A DNA stretch of 64,000 nucleotides from Pseudomonadota bacterium (GTDB taxonomy: Bacteria > Pseudomonadota > Gammaproteobacteria > Burkholderiales > Ferrovaceae). The position numbers were made by a program, and so were the translations under genes. Below, piece by piece: positions 8,529 through 17,036 of the stretch. The stretch covers positions 1-64,000 of the forward strand of contig JAKABO010000001.1 in the NCBI GenBank assembly GCA_021796835.1, given 5' to 3'. The number at the start of each line of letters is the position of its first letter. Position 1 is the first letter of the stretch. The notes under the pieces are model-generated. The model ran no database searches and was not told where the DNA came from. It worked only from the letters and a program-made list of their open reading frames with translations.

Positions 8529-9512
8529 TCATTCCGCGCGCGGGTCGCGCGCCAGCAACTGGATGACGGCGTCCTGAACGTTCAATGCGCCGCTCAGGAC
8601 CTCCTGAACCGTGGCCGTGATCGGCATTTCCACTCCGTGCGCCTGGGCCAGTTGAAGGGCTGCCAGCGCGGTGGGAACTCCTTCAGCCACATGGCCAAGA
8701 CCGGTCAGCAGGGGACCCAGTTGATGTCCCTGAGCCAGTCCCTGTCCCACCTGGTAGTTGCGTGAGAGGGCCGTCGTGCAGGTGAGGATCAGATCGCCCA
8801 AACCCGTCAGCCCCATGAAGGTTGCACGACGTCCGCCCAGTACCATGCCGAGGCGGGTGATTTCTGCCAACCCCCGGGTGATGAGGGCCGCCCGGGCATT
8901 CAGGCCCAGGCCCAGGCCGTCGGAGAGCCCGCTGGCGATGGCCATGACGTTTTTCAGGGCTCCGGCAATTTCAACCCCCACCAGGTCCGTGCTTGAATAA
9001 AGACGCAGGTGTGGGTGATGCAGGAGGCGTGCCGTGTTTTGGGCAAAGGTTTCGTTGGACGAGGCCAGGGTCAGGGCAGCAGGCAATCCGGCCGCAATTT
9101 CCGTGGCGAAAGAGGGGCCGGACAGCACGCCGTGCGGGCCCTGCAATGTGGGGTGGGCGCGAACGATCTGGTGAGGCAGGCGCCGTGTTCCCTGTTCCAC
9201 GCCCTTGCAGGCCCATAAAAAAGGCAGGTGAGGGCTCAGGGTGGCGAGGGCGCTCAGGATTTCCTCCAGAGCGGCGACAGGAACCACCAGCAGCGCCAGG
9301 TCGGCATCTTGCAAGGCACTGGGCAGGTGGGATGAGAGTTGCAGGGAAGGGGGCAGGGCATGACCAGGCAGATAGCGACGATTCTCTCGTGTCAGGCGCA
9401 GGGCCTGGACCTGGTCGGGGTCGCGTCCCCAGAGGGTGACGGAATGAAATCCGCTCAGGGAAAGGGCCAGGGCCGTACCCCAGGCGCCCGTTCCCAGAAC
9501 CGTGAGGCGCAT
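8529..9512 (-). CDS. gpsA: Glycerol-3-phosphate dehydrogenase [NAD(P)+]
   Basis: GpsA reduces dihydroxyacetone phosphate to sn-glycerol 3-phosphate for phospholipid synthesis. The 327-residue protein opens with the nucleotide-binding VLGTGAWGTALAL. It carries VEIAGALKNVMAIASG, which includes the catalytic lysine, and the GLTGLGDLILTC motif in the C-terminal domain. It follows secB by 3 bp, and the grxC-secB-gpsA arrangement is common in proteobacteria. The three genes and the rhodanese probably form one operon. Confidence 0.97.
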   Translation of the reverse strand: MRLTVLGTGAWGTALALSLSGFHSVTLWGRDPDQVQALRLTRENRRYLPGHALPPSLQLSSHLPSALQDADLALLVVPVAALEEILSALATLSPHLPFLWACKGVEQGTRRLPHQIVRAHPTLQGPHGVLSGPSFATEIAAGLPAALTLASSNETFAQNTARLLHHPHLRLYSSTDLVGVEIAGALKNVMAIASGLSDGLGLGLNARAALITRGLAEITRLGMVLGGRRATFMGLTGLGDLILTCTTALSRNYQVGQGLAQGHQLGPLLTGLGHVAEGVPTALAALQLAQAHGVEMPITATVQEVLSGALNVQDAVIQLLARDPRAE

Positions 9513-9515
9513 GGA

Positions 9516-9980
9516 TTACTGGACCGTGCTGGGGGCAGGCATGGCGTTTTGTTGTATTTGCTGGTGGTAGAGCACCTCAAAATTGACCGGATTGAGAATG
9601 ACCGGCGGAAAGCCGGCGCGGGTCGATAAATCCGAGACCACTTCGCGCACATAGGGGAAAAGGATGTTGGGACAAGTCACATTCATCAGGATGGGCATGT
9701 CCTCCGCCGGAATGTTGAGAATGCGGAAAATCCCCGCCTGTTTGGCTTCCACCAGAAACAGGGTTTTATCGGTGATTTTGGCGGTGACGGTGACGGTGAC
9801 GGTGCACTGATAAAGTCCTTCTTCGATGGATTGACTGTCGTTGGTCAGTTGGATTTCGATTTGGGGTGTCTCCCGTTCCAGAAATATCTTTGGTGCAAGC
9901 GGGAGTTCCAGGGAGGAATCCTGCAGATAAATCTTTTCGATGGAGAACAGAGGGGTGTTGGCTTGTCCGTTTTGGGTCAT
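9516..9980 (-). CDS. secB: Protein-export chaperone SecB
   Basis: SecB is a tetrameric cytosolic chaperone that keeps preproteins unfolded and delivers them to SecA. The 154-residue sequence has FSIEKIYLQDSSLE near its start, and AGIFRI and CPNILFPYVREVVSDL in the later part, all typical. I start it at the ATG 9980; a TTG nine codons upstream has no ribosome-binding site. The central strand is extended by a VTVTVT run encoded by three exact copies of a hexamer (9783-9800). It lies between grxC and gpsA on the same strand. Confidence 0.95.
   Translation of the reverse strand: MTQNGQANTPLFSIEKIYLQDSSLELPLAPKIFLERETPQIEIQLTNDSQSIEEGLYQCTVTVTVTAKITDKTLFLVEAKQAGIFRILNIPAEDMPILMNVTCPNILFPYVREVVSDLSTRAGFPPVILNPVNFEVLYHQQIQQNAMPAPSTVQ
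9783..9800 (+). repeat. Tandem hexamer (3 copies) inside secB
   Basis: GGTGAC is repeated three times head to tail, with a partial fourth copy. On the coding strand it encodes alternating Val-Thr in the beta sheet of SecB. Copy change would add or remove two residues without a frameshift. Confidence 0.8.
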
Positions 9981-10022
9981 GGTGCGTAGGTCCTGGCGTG
10001 GGGTCAATAAAAAAATGAAAGT

Positions 10023-10283
10023 TCAGGCATTGTCTAACAGGGGATCGAGTAAACCTTGGCGGTCCAGTGTGGCGAGATCATCAAACCCTCCCACATGCGT
10101 CTGGCCGATATAAATTTGCGGGACGGTACGGCGCCCGGTGCGATGAATCATCGCATCACGCTCGGCGGGGTCCAGATCGACGCGAATTTTTTCGATGGGG
10201 GTGAAGCCCCTGTGCGTCAGCAATTTTTCAGCCATGACGCAATAGGGGCAAAACGCAGTGCAATACATTTGGACACGGGGCAT
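10023..10283 (-). CDS. grxC: Glutaredoxin 3
   Basis: A small dithiol glutaredoxin of 86 residues. The active site CPYC is at residues 12-15, followed by the glutathione-binding RTVPQIYIG and GGFDDL motifs. It reduces protein and mixed disulfides with glutathione. A GTG three codons upstream, immediately after the rhodanese stop, is an alternative start. I prefer the ATG because MPRVQMYCTAFCPYC matches the family N-terminus. It belongs to the rhodanese-grxC-secB-gpsA cluster. Confidence 0.93.
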   Translation of the reverse strand: MPRVQMYCTAFCPYCVMAEKLLTHRGFTPIEKIRVDLDPAERDAMIHRTGRRTVPQIYIGQTHVGGFDDLATLDRQGLLDPLLDNA

Positions 10284-10292
10284 GAGAGGCAC

Positions 10293-10724
10293 TCACTGCG
10301 GAGAGGAAGAGCGAGCGATGGGCAGGTTTGCCTCGACCCATGCCGTCATTCCCCCCTTGAGAACGAAAACATCCGCGAAGCCCGCCTTGAGCAGGGTTTG
10401 GCGGGCAGTTCCGGTGCTTTGAGCAGAGGCGACCAGAAGCACGGGGCGCTCCTTCCACTGGGACAGTTCCGCCACACGCGCGTTCAATTCGTCGGTGGGA
10501 TAATGGCGGGCATTGGGGAGATGACCCAGGGCAAAATCCTTTTCCCTGCGCAGATCGATGACGAGGGCATGGCGTTGGTTGATCAGGTGGGTGGCTTCGA
10601 GGGTGGTCACGGATTTTTCCTGGGCGATCAGGGATTGGACTTCGGGCCACACCAGCATCAGGCCACTGGCCAGGACCAGCACAACCAGCGCGACGTGTTG
10701 CAATAGAAAATCCAGCACGGTCAT
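10293..10724 (-). CDS. Membrane-anchored rhodanese-like protein lacking the catalytic cysteine
   Basis: A 143-residue protein with one N-terminal membrane segment (about residues 8-26) and a single rhodanese domain, the same layout as YibN, which usually sits beside grxC and secB. The fold markers VIDLRREKDFALGHLPNA and GFADVFVLKGGMTAW are clear. Active rhodaneses have a cysteine after the core strand, but here the stretch reads PVLLVASAQSTGT. The whole protein contains no cysteine, so persulfide chemistry is not possible. It may be a structural or signalling relative. YibN-type proteins have been linked to membrane-protein insertion, so loss of the cysteine might not abolish that role. Confidence 0.85.
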   Translation of the reverse strand: MTVLDFLLQHVALVVLVLASGLMLVWPEVQSLIAQEKSVTTLEATHLINQRHALVIDLRREKDFALGHLPNARHYPTDELNARVAELSQWKERPVLLVASAQSTGTARQTLLKAGFADVFVLKGGMTAWVEANLPIARSSSPQ

Positions 10725-10806
10725 TTCCTTCGGATATCCAAAAATTCCCCCATTTTACTGAGATCCGTGTTTTCATGTGCAAAATCACCCTGAGATGAGG
10801 AATTTC

Positions 10807-11469
10807 ATGAATTCTCCATTCCCTGCCGTGGCCGAAGATGCTCCCGTCCGTCTCGATCAGGAGGGAGTCTGGGACAGGGCGATGCAGGCCTTGAGGGGGG
10901 TCGATGCGCCCCTGGACGTCCTGATGGCCCGTTGTGGCCGACCGACCTGGGCGGAGTCGGGGAGCGCCTTTCAGACCCTGGCGCGCGCCATCACCGGCCA
11001 GCAGATCTCGGTTCGGGCGGCCGATTCACTCTGGAAACGGTTTTGTGACCTGGGCACTTTTGAACCCGCTGCGGTGCGGGAACTGAGCCCCGAACGATTG
11101 CGCCAGTGCGGGTATTCCTTGCGCAAAGTGGATTATCTCAAGGATCTGGCGCGGCATTTCAGTACCGGGTTGGTGACGGAAGCGGCGTTGCGTGCCGCGT
11201 CCGATGTACAGGTCCAGGCACTGCTCACTCGGGTGCATGGGATCGGGCGGTGGAGTGCGGAGATGTTCCTGATTTTTTATCTTCGTCGTCCAGACGTTTT
11301 TCCGGTGGCGGATCTGGGGTTGCAGCGTGCCCTGCGCCTTCATTTCCCCGAACTGAGGGAGGCTCCCGTGTCAGACCTGGTTTTGCATTCGGAACGCTGG
11401 CGGCCATGGCGCAGTGTGGTGACCTGGGTGTTGTGGCGCAGTCTCGACCCGGTGGAGGTCGTCTATTGA
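10807..11469 (+). CDS. DNA-3-methyladenine glycosylase (AlkA-like, HhH-GPD)
   Basis: A 220-residue base-excision repair glycosylase. The core has TLARAITGQQISVRAADSLW, then the helix-hairpin-helix VHGIGRWSAEMFLIF. The catalytic aspartate is in FPVADLGLQRAL, the order typical of AlkA-type HhH-GPD enzymes that remove 3-methyladenine and related lesions. It lacks the extra N-terminal domain of E. coli AlkA, so it is the short form. GAGGAA five bases before ATG 10807 decides the start among three possible codons. It is divergent from the rhodanese gene. Confidence 0.87.
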   Translation: MNSPFPAVAEDAPVRLDQEGVWDRAMQALRGVDAPLDVLMARCGRPTWAESGSAFQTLARAITGQQISVRAADSLWKRFCDLGTFEPAAVRELSPERLRQCGYSLRKVDYLKDLARHFSTGLVTEAALRAASDVQVQALLTRVHGIGRWSAEMFLIFYLRRPDVFPVADLGLQRALRLHFPELREAPVSDLVLHSERWRPWRSVVTWVLWRSLDPVEVVY

Positions 11470-11497
11470 GCGCCTTCAGTGCCGGGAACCGTTGCTG

Positions 11498-11515
11498 AGA
11501 AAGCCTGGGCTTTCT
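11498..11515. repeat. Perfect 8-bp inverted repeat upstream of gpmA
   Basis: AGAAAGCC and GGCTTTCT flank a two-base centre, 29 bp after the glycosylase stop and 45 bp before the gpmA start. No T run follows, so it is not a standard terminator. As near-continuous dyad DNA it could be an operator or a short hairpin in the gpmA leader. Confidence 0.5.
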
Positions 11516-11560
11516 GGTAGAATGGCAAGGTTTCATCGATGAAGAGTGTCAGGGTTGACT

Positions 11561-12310
11561 ATGAAAAAGTTGGTGTTGTTGCGTCATGGACAAAGCGTCT
11601 GGAATCTGGAAAATCGTTTCACCGGCTGGACCGATGTGGAACTGTCCCCGGCCGGGTTGCTGGAGGCTGTGGAAGCCGGTCGGTTGATCAAGGATGCAGG
11701 GCTGCTGCCCGATATTGCCTATACCTCCGTACTGCAACGAGCCATCAAGACCCTTTGGCTGGGGCTGGAAGTCTGCGAGCGGATGTGGATCCCCACGGTT
11801 CCGGACTGGCGGCTGAACGAACGTCACTATGGTGCCCTGCAGGGCCTGGACAAGGCCGAGACCGCAGCAAAATACGGTGAACAGCAGGTGCTGATCTGGC
11901 GGCGTAGTTACGATACCGCTCCCCCTTTGCTGGCGGAGACGGATCCCCGTTCGGAGCGCCGTGATCCGCGCTATGGAGACCCGGATGCCCTGAAAGCCAT
12001 GGCGGGGGAAACGCTGGAAGATACGGTGGCGCGGGTGGTTCCCCTCTGGGAACGGGTCATGGCACCCATGGTTCAGTCCGGTCGTCAGGTGCTGGTGGTG
12101 GCTCATGGCAACTCCCTGCGCGCGCTGATCAAACACCTCGGGCGTCATACCCGTGAGGAGATCATGGAACTCAATATTCCCACGGGAATTCCCCTGATCT
12201 ATGAACTGGATGACCAGGGTGCCGTGCTCGATCACTATTACCTCGGTGACCCTGCCAAAGTGGAGGCGTTGACCCTGGCCGTGGCCAATCAGGGTCGTCT
12301 GCAGTCCTGA
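11561..12310 (+). CDS. gpmA: 2,3-bisphosphoglycerate-dependent phosphoglycerate mutase
   Basis: Glycolytic/gluconeogenic mutase interconverting 3- and 2-phosphoglycerate. The 249-residue protein starts KKLVLLRHGQSVWN, with the phosphoacceptor histidine at residue 9. ENRFTGWTDVELS follows, then ERHYGALQGLDKAE, and VLVVAHGNSLRAL holds the second histidine. Length and motifs identify the cofactor-dependent dPGM class rather than a generic histidine phosphatase. It heads a gpmA-envC-ctpA-moeB run, a conserved arrangement in proteobacteria. Confidence 0.97.
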   Translation: MKKLVLLRHGQSVWNLENRFTGWTDVELSPAGLLEAVEAGRLIKDAGLLPDIAYTSVLQRAIKTLWLGLEVCERMWIPTVPDWRLNERHYGALQGLDKAETAAKYGEQQVLIWRRSYDTAPPLLAETDPRSERRDPRYGDPDALKAMAGETLEDTVARVVPLWERVMAPMVQSGRQVLVVAHGNSLRALIKHLGRHTREEIMELNIPTGIPLIYELDDQGAVLDHYYLGDPAKVEALTLAVANQGRLQS

Positions 12311-12317
12311 GGGTGCG

Positions 12318-13565
12318 GTGAAACCGGTACTCCGTGCGTGTTTTCGGGCAGTACTGGCGAGCGAACTGATCTTGTCGGTTTTGTGGGCAGGGAAGGGGGA
12401 AGCCAGTCCCACCCGGGATCTGCATGACCTCAAAAAACGGATCCATCAGGTGGAAAAAGACGTTGCCACCACCGAGGGATCCCGTCAGAAGGTCCGGGAA
12501 GAGTTACAACGCACCGAACAGACCATCAGTGCCACGACGGGTCAATTGCATCGGCTGGAACTTCAGCAGGCCCAGTTGCAGACCGAACTGGGGGGGCTGC
12601 ATCTTCGGGCCGAAGACACCCAGTCCGACGTATCGCGTCAGCAACGAAGCCTGGAACGCTGGATTCAATACCGGTACTACTGGCAGGCAGGTACCCCTCT
12701 GCCCGCCGCATTGGGGGTGACCCATCCCGACGAATGGACGCGACAGGCTTACTATGTGGATGTACTGGCACGTCATGAAGCCTCGAAGATCGATGAGTTG
12801 AATGGAAACCTCCAGGCTTTGGAGGAGATTACCCAAAATCGCGAACGAAAAATGCAGGCTCTGGTCCGGGTCGAGGCGGAAATGGCTCTTCAGCAAAAGC
12901 GCCTGAAGGAAGAAAATGCAACCCGGGCGGCCCTGATGGCGTCACTTTCCAGTCGTCTCGACAGCCAGCGCAAGAATCTGGAATCGCTGCGCCATGATGA
13001 AGCTCGCCTGACCCAATTGATCGATCGTCTGGCGCGTGAGGCGCGTCGCCATGCGGCGACCGCCCCGCACCGGGCGGTTCCACCACACCGGCATGCCGCT
13101 CCGGTTGCGGGAGAAAGTACCGTCGCCACCATCGACCAGGTTCCGGAAGCGGGAAAGGATGAGAGTGCGTTTTCCCATTTGCGCGGTCACTTGCGTTTGC
13201 CCATGGCCGGGGAACTTAAAAACCACTTCGGCAGTCCACGGGCAGAGACCGGCCTGACCTGGCGGGGGGTGTTCATCCATGCGCCCGAAGGCAGGGAGGT
13301 GCGGGCGGTGGCAGCAGGGCAGGTGGTTTATGCGGATTGGTTGAGGGGGTTTGGCAACTTGTTGATCATTGACCATGGGGACGGTTACATGAGTCTCTAC
13401 GGCGGTGCGCAGAGTTTCTTTGCCCGGGTGGGGGAAAAGGTTCAGACCGGGAGTGTGGTGGCCAGTGCGGGAAACACCGGTGAGAATGATGAATCAGGGC
13501 TATACTTCGAACTTCGTTATCAAGGGAAACCCATCGACCCCATGCGCTGGGTCGGGAATCCCTGA
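12318..13565 (+). CDS. envC: Murein hydrolase activator EnvC-like (LytM/M23 domain)
   Basis: A 415-residue exported protein. It has a hydrophobic N-terminal signal (about residues 6-28 ending near GEAS) and a long coiled coil (about 30-230) rich in Glu, Gln, Arg and Leu. A C-terminal LytM domain runs from about residue 290. In EnvC-type activators the LytM domain lacks some zinc ligands and stimulates amidases during septum splitting. Here GVFIHAPEGREVRAVAAGQVVYA and the final ELRYQGKPIDPMRW fit that class. GTG 12318 is used, 7 bp after gpmA. Confidence 0.88.
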   Translation: MKPVLRACFRAVLASELILSVLWAGKGEASPTRDLHDLKKRIHQVEKDVATTEGSRQKVREELQRTEQTISATTGQLHRLELQQAQLQTELGGLHLRAEDTQSDVSRQQRSLERWIQYRYYWQAGTPLPAALGVTHPDEWTRQAYYVDVLARHEASKIDELNGNLQALEEITQNRERKMQALVRVEAEMALQQKRLKEENATRAALMASLSSRLDSQRKNLESLRHDEARLTQLIDRLAREARRHAATAPHRAVPPHRHAAPVAGESTVATIDQVPEAGKDESAFSHLRGHLRLPMAGELKNHFGSPRAETGLTWRGVFIHAPEGREVRAVAAGQVVYADWLRGFGNLLIIDHGDGYMSLYGGAQSFFARVGEKVQTGSVVASAGNTGENDESGLYFELRYQGKPIDPMRWVGNP

Positions 13566-13586
13566 TGGGGATTTCCCTTAAATTTT
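13554..13586 (+). terminator. Hairpin with A/T-rich tail between envC and ctpA
   Basis: GGGAATCCC (13554-13562) pairs with GGGATTTCCC (13568-13577) with a one-base bulge and a five-base loop; TTAAATTTT follows. It covers the envC stop codon. The tail is not a pure T run, so partial termination or mRNA processing is more likely than a full stop. Confidence 0.35.
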
Positions 13587-13610
13587 GCGTTTGAAAAAGG
13601 AAAATAGATT

Positions 13611-15047
13611 ATGGTGGGGCCGTTGAAAAAACTGGGTTTGATCCTGTTGGGGGCCCTGCTCGGGTTTGCCCTGACCCTCAATTTTTCGGCGGTGGCCGAC
13701 AAGTCGACCACGCCTGCCGGGACTCCCCTGCCGATCGAAGATCTGCGTGTTTTCAGTGAAATTTTCGGACGCATCAAGAGCGATTATGTCGAACCGGTGG
13801 ACGATCATAAATTGATCAAGGAAGCCATCACCGGCATGGTGGCGGGACTGGATCCCCATTCGGCCTACCTCGATCAGGAAGCGTACAAGGAACTTCAGGA
13901 TGGCACCCAGGGAGAGTTTGGCGGACTGGGGATCGAGGTCACCATGGAAGATGGCCTGGTCAAGGTGGTTACCCCCATCGATGATACGCCTGCATCCAAG
14001 GCGGGCATCAAATCCGGGGATTACATCATCAAACTGGATGATGCGGCGATCAAGGGCATGACCCTCAATGATGCGGTCAAACGCATGCGCGGCAAACCCG
14101 ATACCCCCATCACCCTCACCATTCTGCGCAAGAACGAGCCCAAACCACTGGTGATCACCCTGAAACGGGCCATCATCAAGATGAAGAGCGTCAAGTTGAA
14201 GGAACTCGAGCCAGGCTATGGCGAGATTCGCATCAGTCAGTTTCAGGAACATACGGGCGAGGATCTGGCCAATGCCGTAGCCCAGTTCTACAAGGACAAC
14301 AAGGATCAGCCCAAAGGTCTGATCCTGGACCTGCGCAACAATCCCGGGGGGTTGCTGAACGCGGCGGTGGGCGTGGCGGGCGTATTCCTGCCGCCTGAGT
14401 CTCTGGTGGTCTACACCGAAGGTCGGGTGGCCGATGCCAAGATGCATCTGACGGTGACCCCTGAAAACTACCTGCGCGATGCGAGCGAGAAAGACTACCT
14501 GACGGATTTGCCCAAGGGCATCAAGAAGTTGCCGCTGGTGGTGTTGGTCAATGGTGGGTCGGCCTCGGCTTCGGAGATCGTGGCCGGTGCCTTGCAGGAC
14601 CACCATCGGGCGCTCATCCTGGGGGTGCGTACTTTCGGCAAGGGATCGGTCCAGACGATTTTGCCCCTGTCCGGGAATACTGCCCTGAAATTGACCACGG
14701 CCCGTTATTTCACGCCAAATGGGCGTTCCATCCAGGCCAAGGGGATTGAACCCGACAAGGTGATGCCCGATGACGCGGATGCAGTGGAAGCCACCCTGGG
14801 GATCCACGAGTCGGATCTGACGGGACATCTTTCCAATCCCACGGATGGGGCGGCGGACAAAGGGGAGGCGACTGTCAAACCTGCCGAGAATGGGGCGACG
14901 ACTCCCCCCGCTCAGCCCGCGGTACCTGCGACAGAGAAAACGGGCAAACCCGCGCACAAGCCGGGGGCCAAGGGTGACGAGTTGCCGGATCCGCAACTGG
15001 ATGCTGCACGGGCCTACCTCAAGCAGGAGGCGACCAAACCGCACTGA
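13611..15047 (+). CDS. ctpA: Carboxyl-terminal processing protease (S41 family)
   Basis: A 478-residue periplasmic serine protease with an N-terminal signal or anchor (residues 7-28). A PDZ domain is at about 100-185 (GEFGGLGIEV...KAGIKSGDYIIKLD), followed by the S41 catalytic core. NGGSASASEIVAGAL gives catalytic Ser319, and TFGKGSVQ gives Lys344, the usual 25 residues later. A proline- and alanine-rich tail of about 80 residues follows. CtpA-type enzymes trim or degrade periplasmic and cell-wall proteins; placement after envC suggests a link to murein hydrolase control. AAGGAAAA precedes the ATG. Confidence 0.95.
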   Translation: MVGPLKKLGLILLGALLGFALTLNFSAVADKSTTPAGTPLPIEDLRVFSEIFGRIKSDYVEPVDDHKLIKEAITGMVAGLDPHSAYLDQEAYKELQDGTQGEFGGLGIEVTMEDGLVKVVTPIDDTPASKAGIKSGDYIIKLDDAAIKGMTLNDAVKRMRGKPDTPITLTILRKNEPKPLVITLKRAIIKMKSVKLKELEPGYGEIRISQFQEHTGEDLANAVAQFYKDNKDQPKGLILDLRNNPGGLLNAAVGVAGVFLPPESLVVYTEGRVADAKMHLTVTPENYLRDASEKDYLTDLPKGIKKLPLVVLVNGGSASASEIVAGALQDHHRALILGVRTFGKGSVQTILPLSGNTALKLTTARYFTPNGRSIQAKGIEPDKVMPDDADAVEATLGIHESDLTGHLSNPTDGAADKGEATVKPAENGATTPPAQPAVPATEKTGKPAHKPGAKGDELPDPQLDAARAYLKQEATKPH

Positions 15048-15052
15048 GCCCC

Positions 15053-15829
15053 GTGCGGGAGAGGGAAGTGGAAGATTCGGCACTGTTACGCTACAGTCGG
15101 CATTTGTTGCTGGAACCGTGGGGAGCAGAAACGCAGGAACGGTTGACTCGTGCGCATGTCCTGATCGTTGGCGTGGGCGGGCTCGGTTCGCCCGCTTCCC
15201 TTTATCTGGCCGCTGCGGGAGTCGGTACCCTGACTCTGTGTGACGGGGATGTGGTGGATCTGACCAACCTGCAGCGCCAGATCGCCCTTTCCAGCTCGGA
15301 TGTGGGGCGTCTGAAAGTGAACGCCACGGCCGAGCGCCTGCGGCAACTCAACCCCACCATTGACGTTCATGCCGATCCCCGGCGGGTGGCTCCCGGGGCA
15401 TGGGGGGAGCGTCTTGGTGGGGTGGATCTGGTCCTCGATTGTTGCGACGATTTTGCCACCCGTTTTGCCCTCAACCAGGCGTGCCACGAGCGCGGCATTC
15501 CTTTGGTTTCGGGGGCCGTCATTCGATTTTCGGCCCAGATCAGCGTGTTTGATTTTCGTCGGCAGGATACTCCCTGCTATGCGTGCCTCTATCCGCCGGA
15601 GAGTTGGACGGAAGAAGAGGAACGTTGCGCCCTGTTGGGCGTTTTTGCGCCCCTGGCTGGTACCACGGGCACCCTGCAGGCAGGAGAGGCGCTCAAGGTG
15701 TTGAGTGGGGTGGGCAATCCGCTGGTGGGGCGGGTCCTGCTTCTGGACGGGCTGAGCGGCGAATTTCGTACCGTGCGTTTGTTGCGCGATCCTCTCTGCC
15801 CGGTCTGCGGGGAGGGCGTGAGGGCCTGA
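15053..15829 (+). CDS. moeB: ThiF/MoeB-family adenylyltransferase
   Basis: A 258-residue E1-like enzyme that adenylates the C-terminal glycine of a small sulfur carrier (MoaD or ThiS type). The opening LLRYSRHLLL is characteristic. The ATP loop LIVGVGGLGSPASLYLAAAGVG is near residues 34-55. LVLDCCDDFATR follows, and the zinc pairs CYAC and CPVC are intact. The GTG start lies 5 bp after ctpA. MoeB and ThiF cannot be separated by eye; the gpmA-envC-ctpA-moeB context favours MoeB/HesA naming. Confidence 0.88.
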   Translation: MREREVEDSALLRYSRHLLLEPWGAETQERLTRAHVLIVGVGGLGSPASLYLAAAGVGTLTLCDGDVVDLTNLQRQIALSSSDVGRLKVNATAERLRQLNPTIDVHADPRRVAPGAWGERLGGVDLVLDCCDDFATRFALNQACHERGIPLVSGAVIRFSAQISVFDFRRQDTPCYACLYPPESWTEEEERCALLGVFAPLAGTTGTLQAGEALKVLSGVGNPLVGRVLLLDGLSGEFRTVRLLRDPLCPVCGEGVRA

Positions 15830-15843
15830 TCCGGCGAACCCGG

Positions 15844-16875
15844 TCAGAGATGGGCTGCGTAGGCGGCCAGATCCCAGCGCGGGTGAATGATGAAGCCTGG
15901 AGAGAGGGAATCCCGGAGACGGGCCAGGAGCGCGGGATTCTGCAAGTGACAGCAACCTGCGTAAGCAATCATGGCGCCATTGTCCGTACACAGATGGGCC
16001 GGAGGGAAGGTGACCCGGATACCGGCAGGTTCCAGTTGTGCACGCAGGGCTTGGCGCAGGGGTTGGTTGGCGCCCACCCCGCCTGCCACCACCAATTGGG
16101 TATATCCGGTCATGTGCAGGGCCAGACGGGTTTTCTGGGTCAGCACATCCACCACCGCTTCTTCGAAGGCGGCGGCGATGTCCGGGTAATCCGTCGGGGA
16201 TTGACGGCGTACCCGCTGGGCAACGGCAGTTTTCAGGCCGCTGAAACTGAGTTGCAGGTCGCCGCTCTGGAGGAGGGGACGGGGCAAACGAAAGCGCGCC
16301 GGATCTCCCTGACGGGCCAATTGGGACAGTGCGGGTCCTCCCGGATAGGGCAAGCCCAGCAATTGAGCCGTTTTGTCGAAGGCTTCCCCGACGGCATCGT
16401 CCACCGTTTCCCCCAGCAGGCGATAGCGCCCCAACCCTTCCACGGCCATGAACTGACTGTGTCCGCCGGAGACCAGCAGTGCGACGAAGGGAAAGGAGGG
16501 CGGCTCGGCGGCCAGAAAGGGGGAAAGCAGATGGCCTTCGAGATGGTGCACCGGGCAGGCAGGCAGATGTCGACTGCGCGCCAGCGCGCTGGCTACCGAG
16601 GCGCCCACCAACAGCGCACCGGCCAAGCCGGGCCCTGCCGTGTAGGCAATGGCATCCAGGTCTGCCAGGGTGGCCTGGGCTTGGTCCAGAGTGCGTTCGA
16701 TGAGCGGGACCAGAAGACGAATATGATCCCGCGAGGCCAGTTCCGGGACTACTCCGCCATAGGCTGCATGGAGGGCGATCTGGGAGTGCAGTGATTCTGC
16801 CCTCAGTCCCCTTGCGCTGTCATACAGGGCCACCCCGGTTTCATCACAGGAGGTTTCGATCCCCAGAACTATCAT
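15844..16875 (-). CDS. tsaD: tRNA N6-adenosine threonylcarbamoyltransferase TsaD
   Basis: The catalytic subunit that transfers threonylcarbamoyl to A37 of ANN-decoding tRNAs. The 343-residue protein begins [14 protein letters not shown]. It has the metal-binding HHLEGH with H111 and H115, and later [14 protein letters not shown] and [12 protein letters not shown], all diagnostic. Convergent with moeB, 14 bp apart. The usual proteobacterial neighbour rpsU (ribosomal protein S21) is not upstream here; a lipoprotein gene is divergent instead. Confidence 0.98.
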   Translation of the reverse strand: MIVLGIETSCDETGVALYDSARGLRAESLHSQIALHAAYGGVVPELASRDHIRLLVPLIERTLDQAQATLADLDAIAYTAGPGLAGALLVGASVASALARSRHLPACPVHHLEGHLLSPFLAAEPPSFPFVALLVSGGHSQFMAVEGLGRYRLLGETVDDAVGEAFDKTAQLLGLPYPGGPALSQLARQGDPARFRLPRPLLQSGDLQLSFSGLKTAVAQRVRRQSPTDYPDIAAAFEEAVVDVLTQKTRLALHMTGYTQLVVAGGVGANQPLRQALRAQLEPAGIRVTFPPAHLCTDNGAMIAYAGCCHLQNPALLARLRDSLSPGFIIHPRWDLAAYAAHL

Positions 16876-16966
16876 GCCTAGATCCCATCAAACCCGTTTG
16901 GACGAGGGGGGATTCTACCAGTTATCCGCCGAGCGTAAACCCGTTGGAAAAAATCCCGGGGCCATC

Positions 16967-17026
16967 GAGTTCTGTCGTGACAGGAAGGCACCGGCATTTT
17001 ATACTGTCCTTCCTTGAGTTCTGTCG
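16967..17026. repeat. Pair of 11-bp direct repeats around the lipoprotein promoter
   Basis: GAGTTCTGTCG occurs at 16967-16977 and again at 17016-17026, each followed (after 0 or 3 bases) by TGACA. The first copy abuts and overlaps the -35 element and the second lies in the leader just before the start codon. The arrangement suggests a regulator binding site pair. Confidence 0.6.
16977..17005 (+). promoter_or_regulatory. Sigma70-type promoter of the DUF3455-like lipoprotein gene
   Basis: GTGACA (16977-16982) and TATACT (17000-17005) are separated by exactly 17 bp, with five of six matches in each element. The predicted start near 17012 leaves a leader of about 25 bases before ATG 17037. Confidence 0.65.
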
Positions 17027-17036
17027 GAGTGACATC

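Noticed and set aside
10284..10292. GTG start for grxC directly after the rhodanese stop
   Set aside because: The ATG three codons later matches the family N-terminus. The GTG has no better ribosome-binding site.
11498..11515. Inverted repeat before gpmA as a Rho-independent terminator of the glycosylase gene
   Set aside because: No T tract follows the stem.
11492..11523. TTGCTG and TAGAAT upstream of gpmA as a sigma70 promoter
   Set aside because: The spacing is 20 bp, too long for a reliable call. The inverted repeat between them is listed instead.
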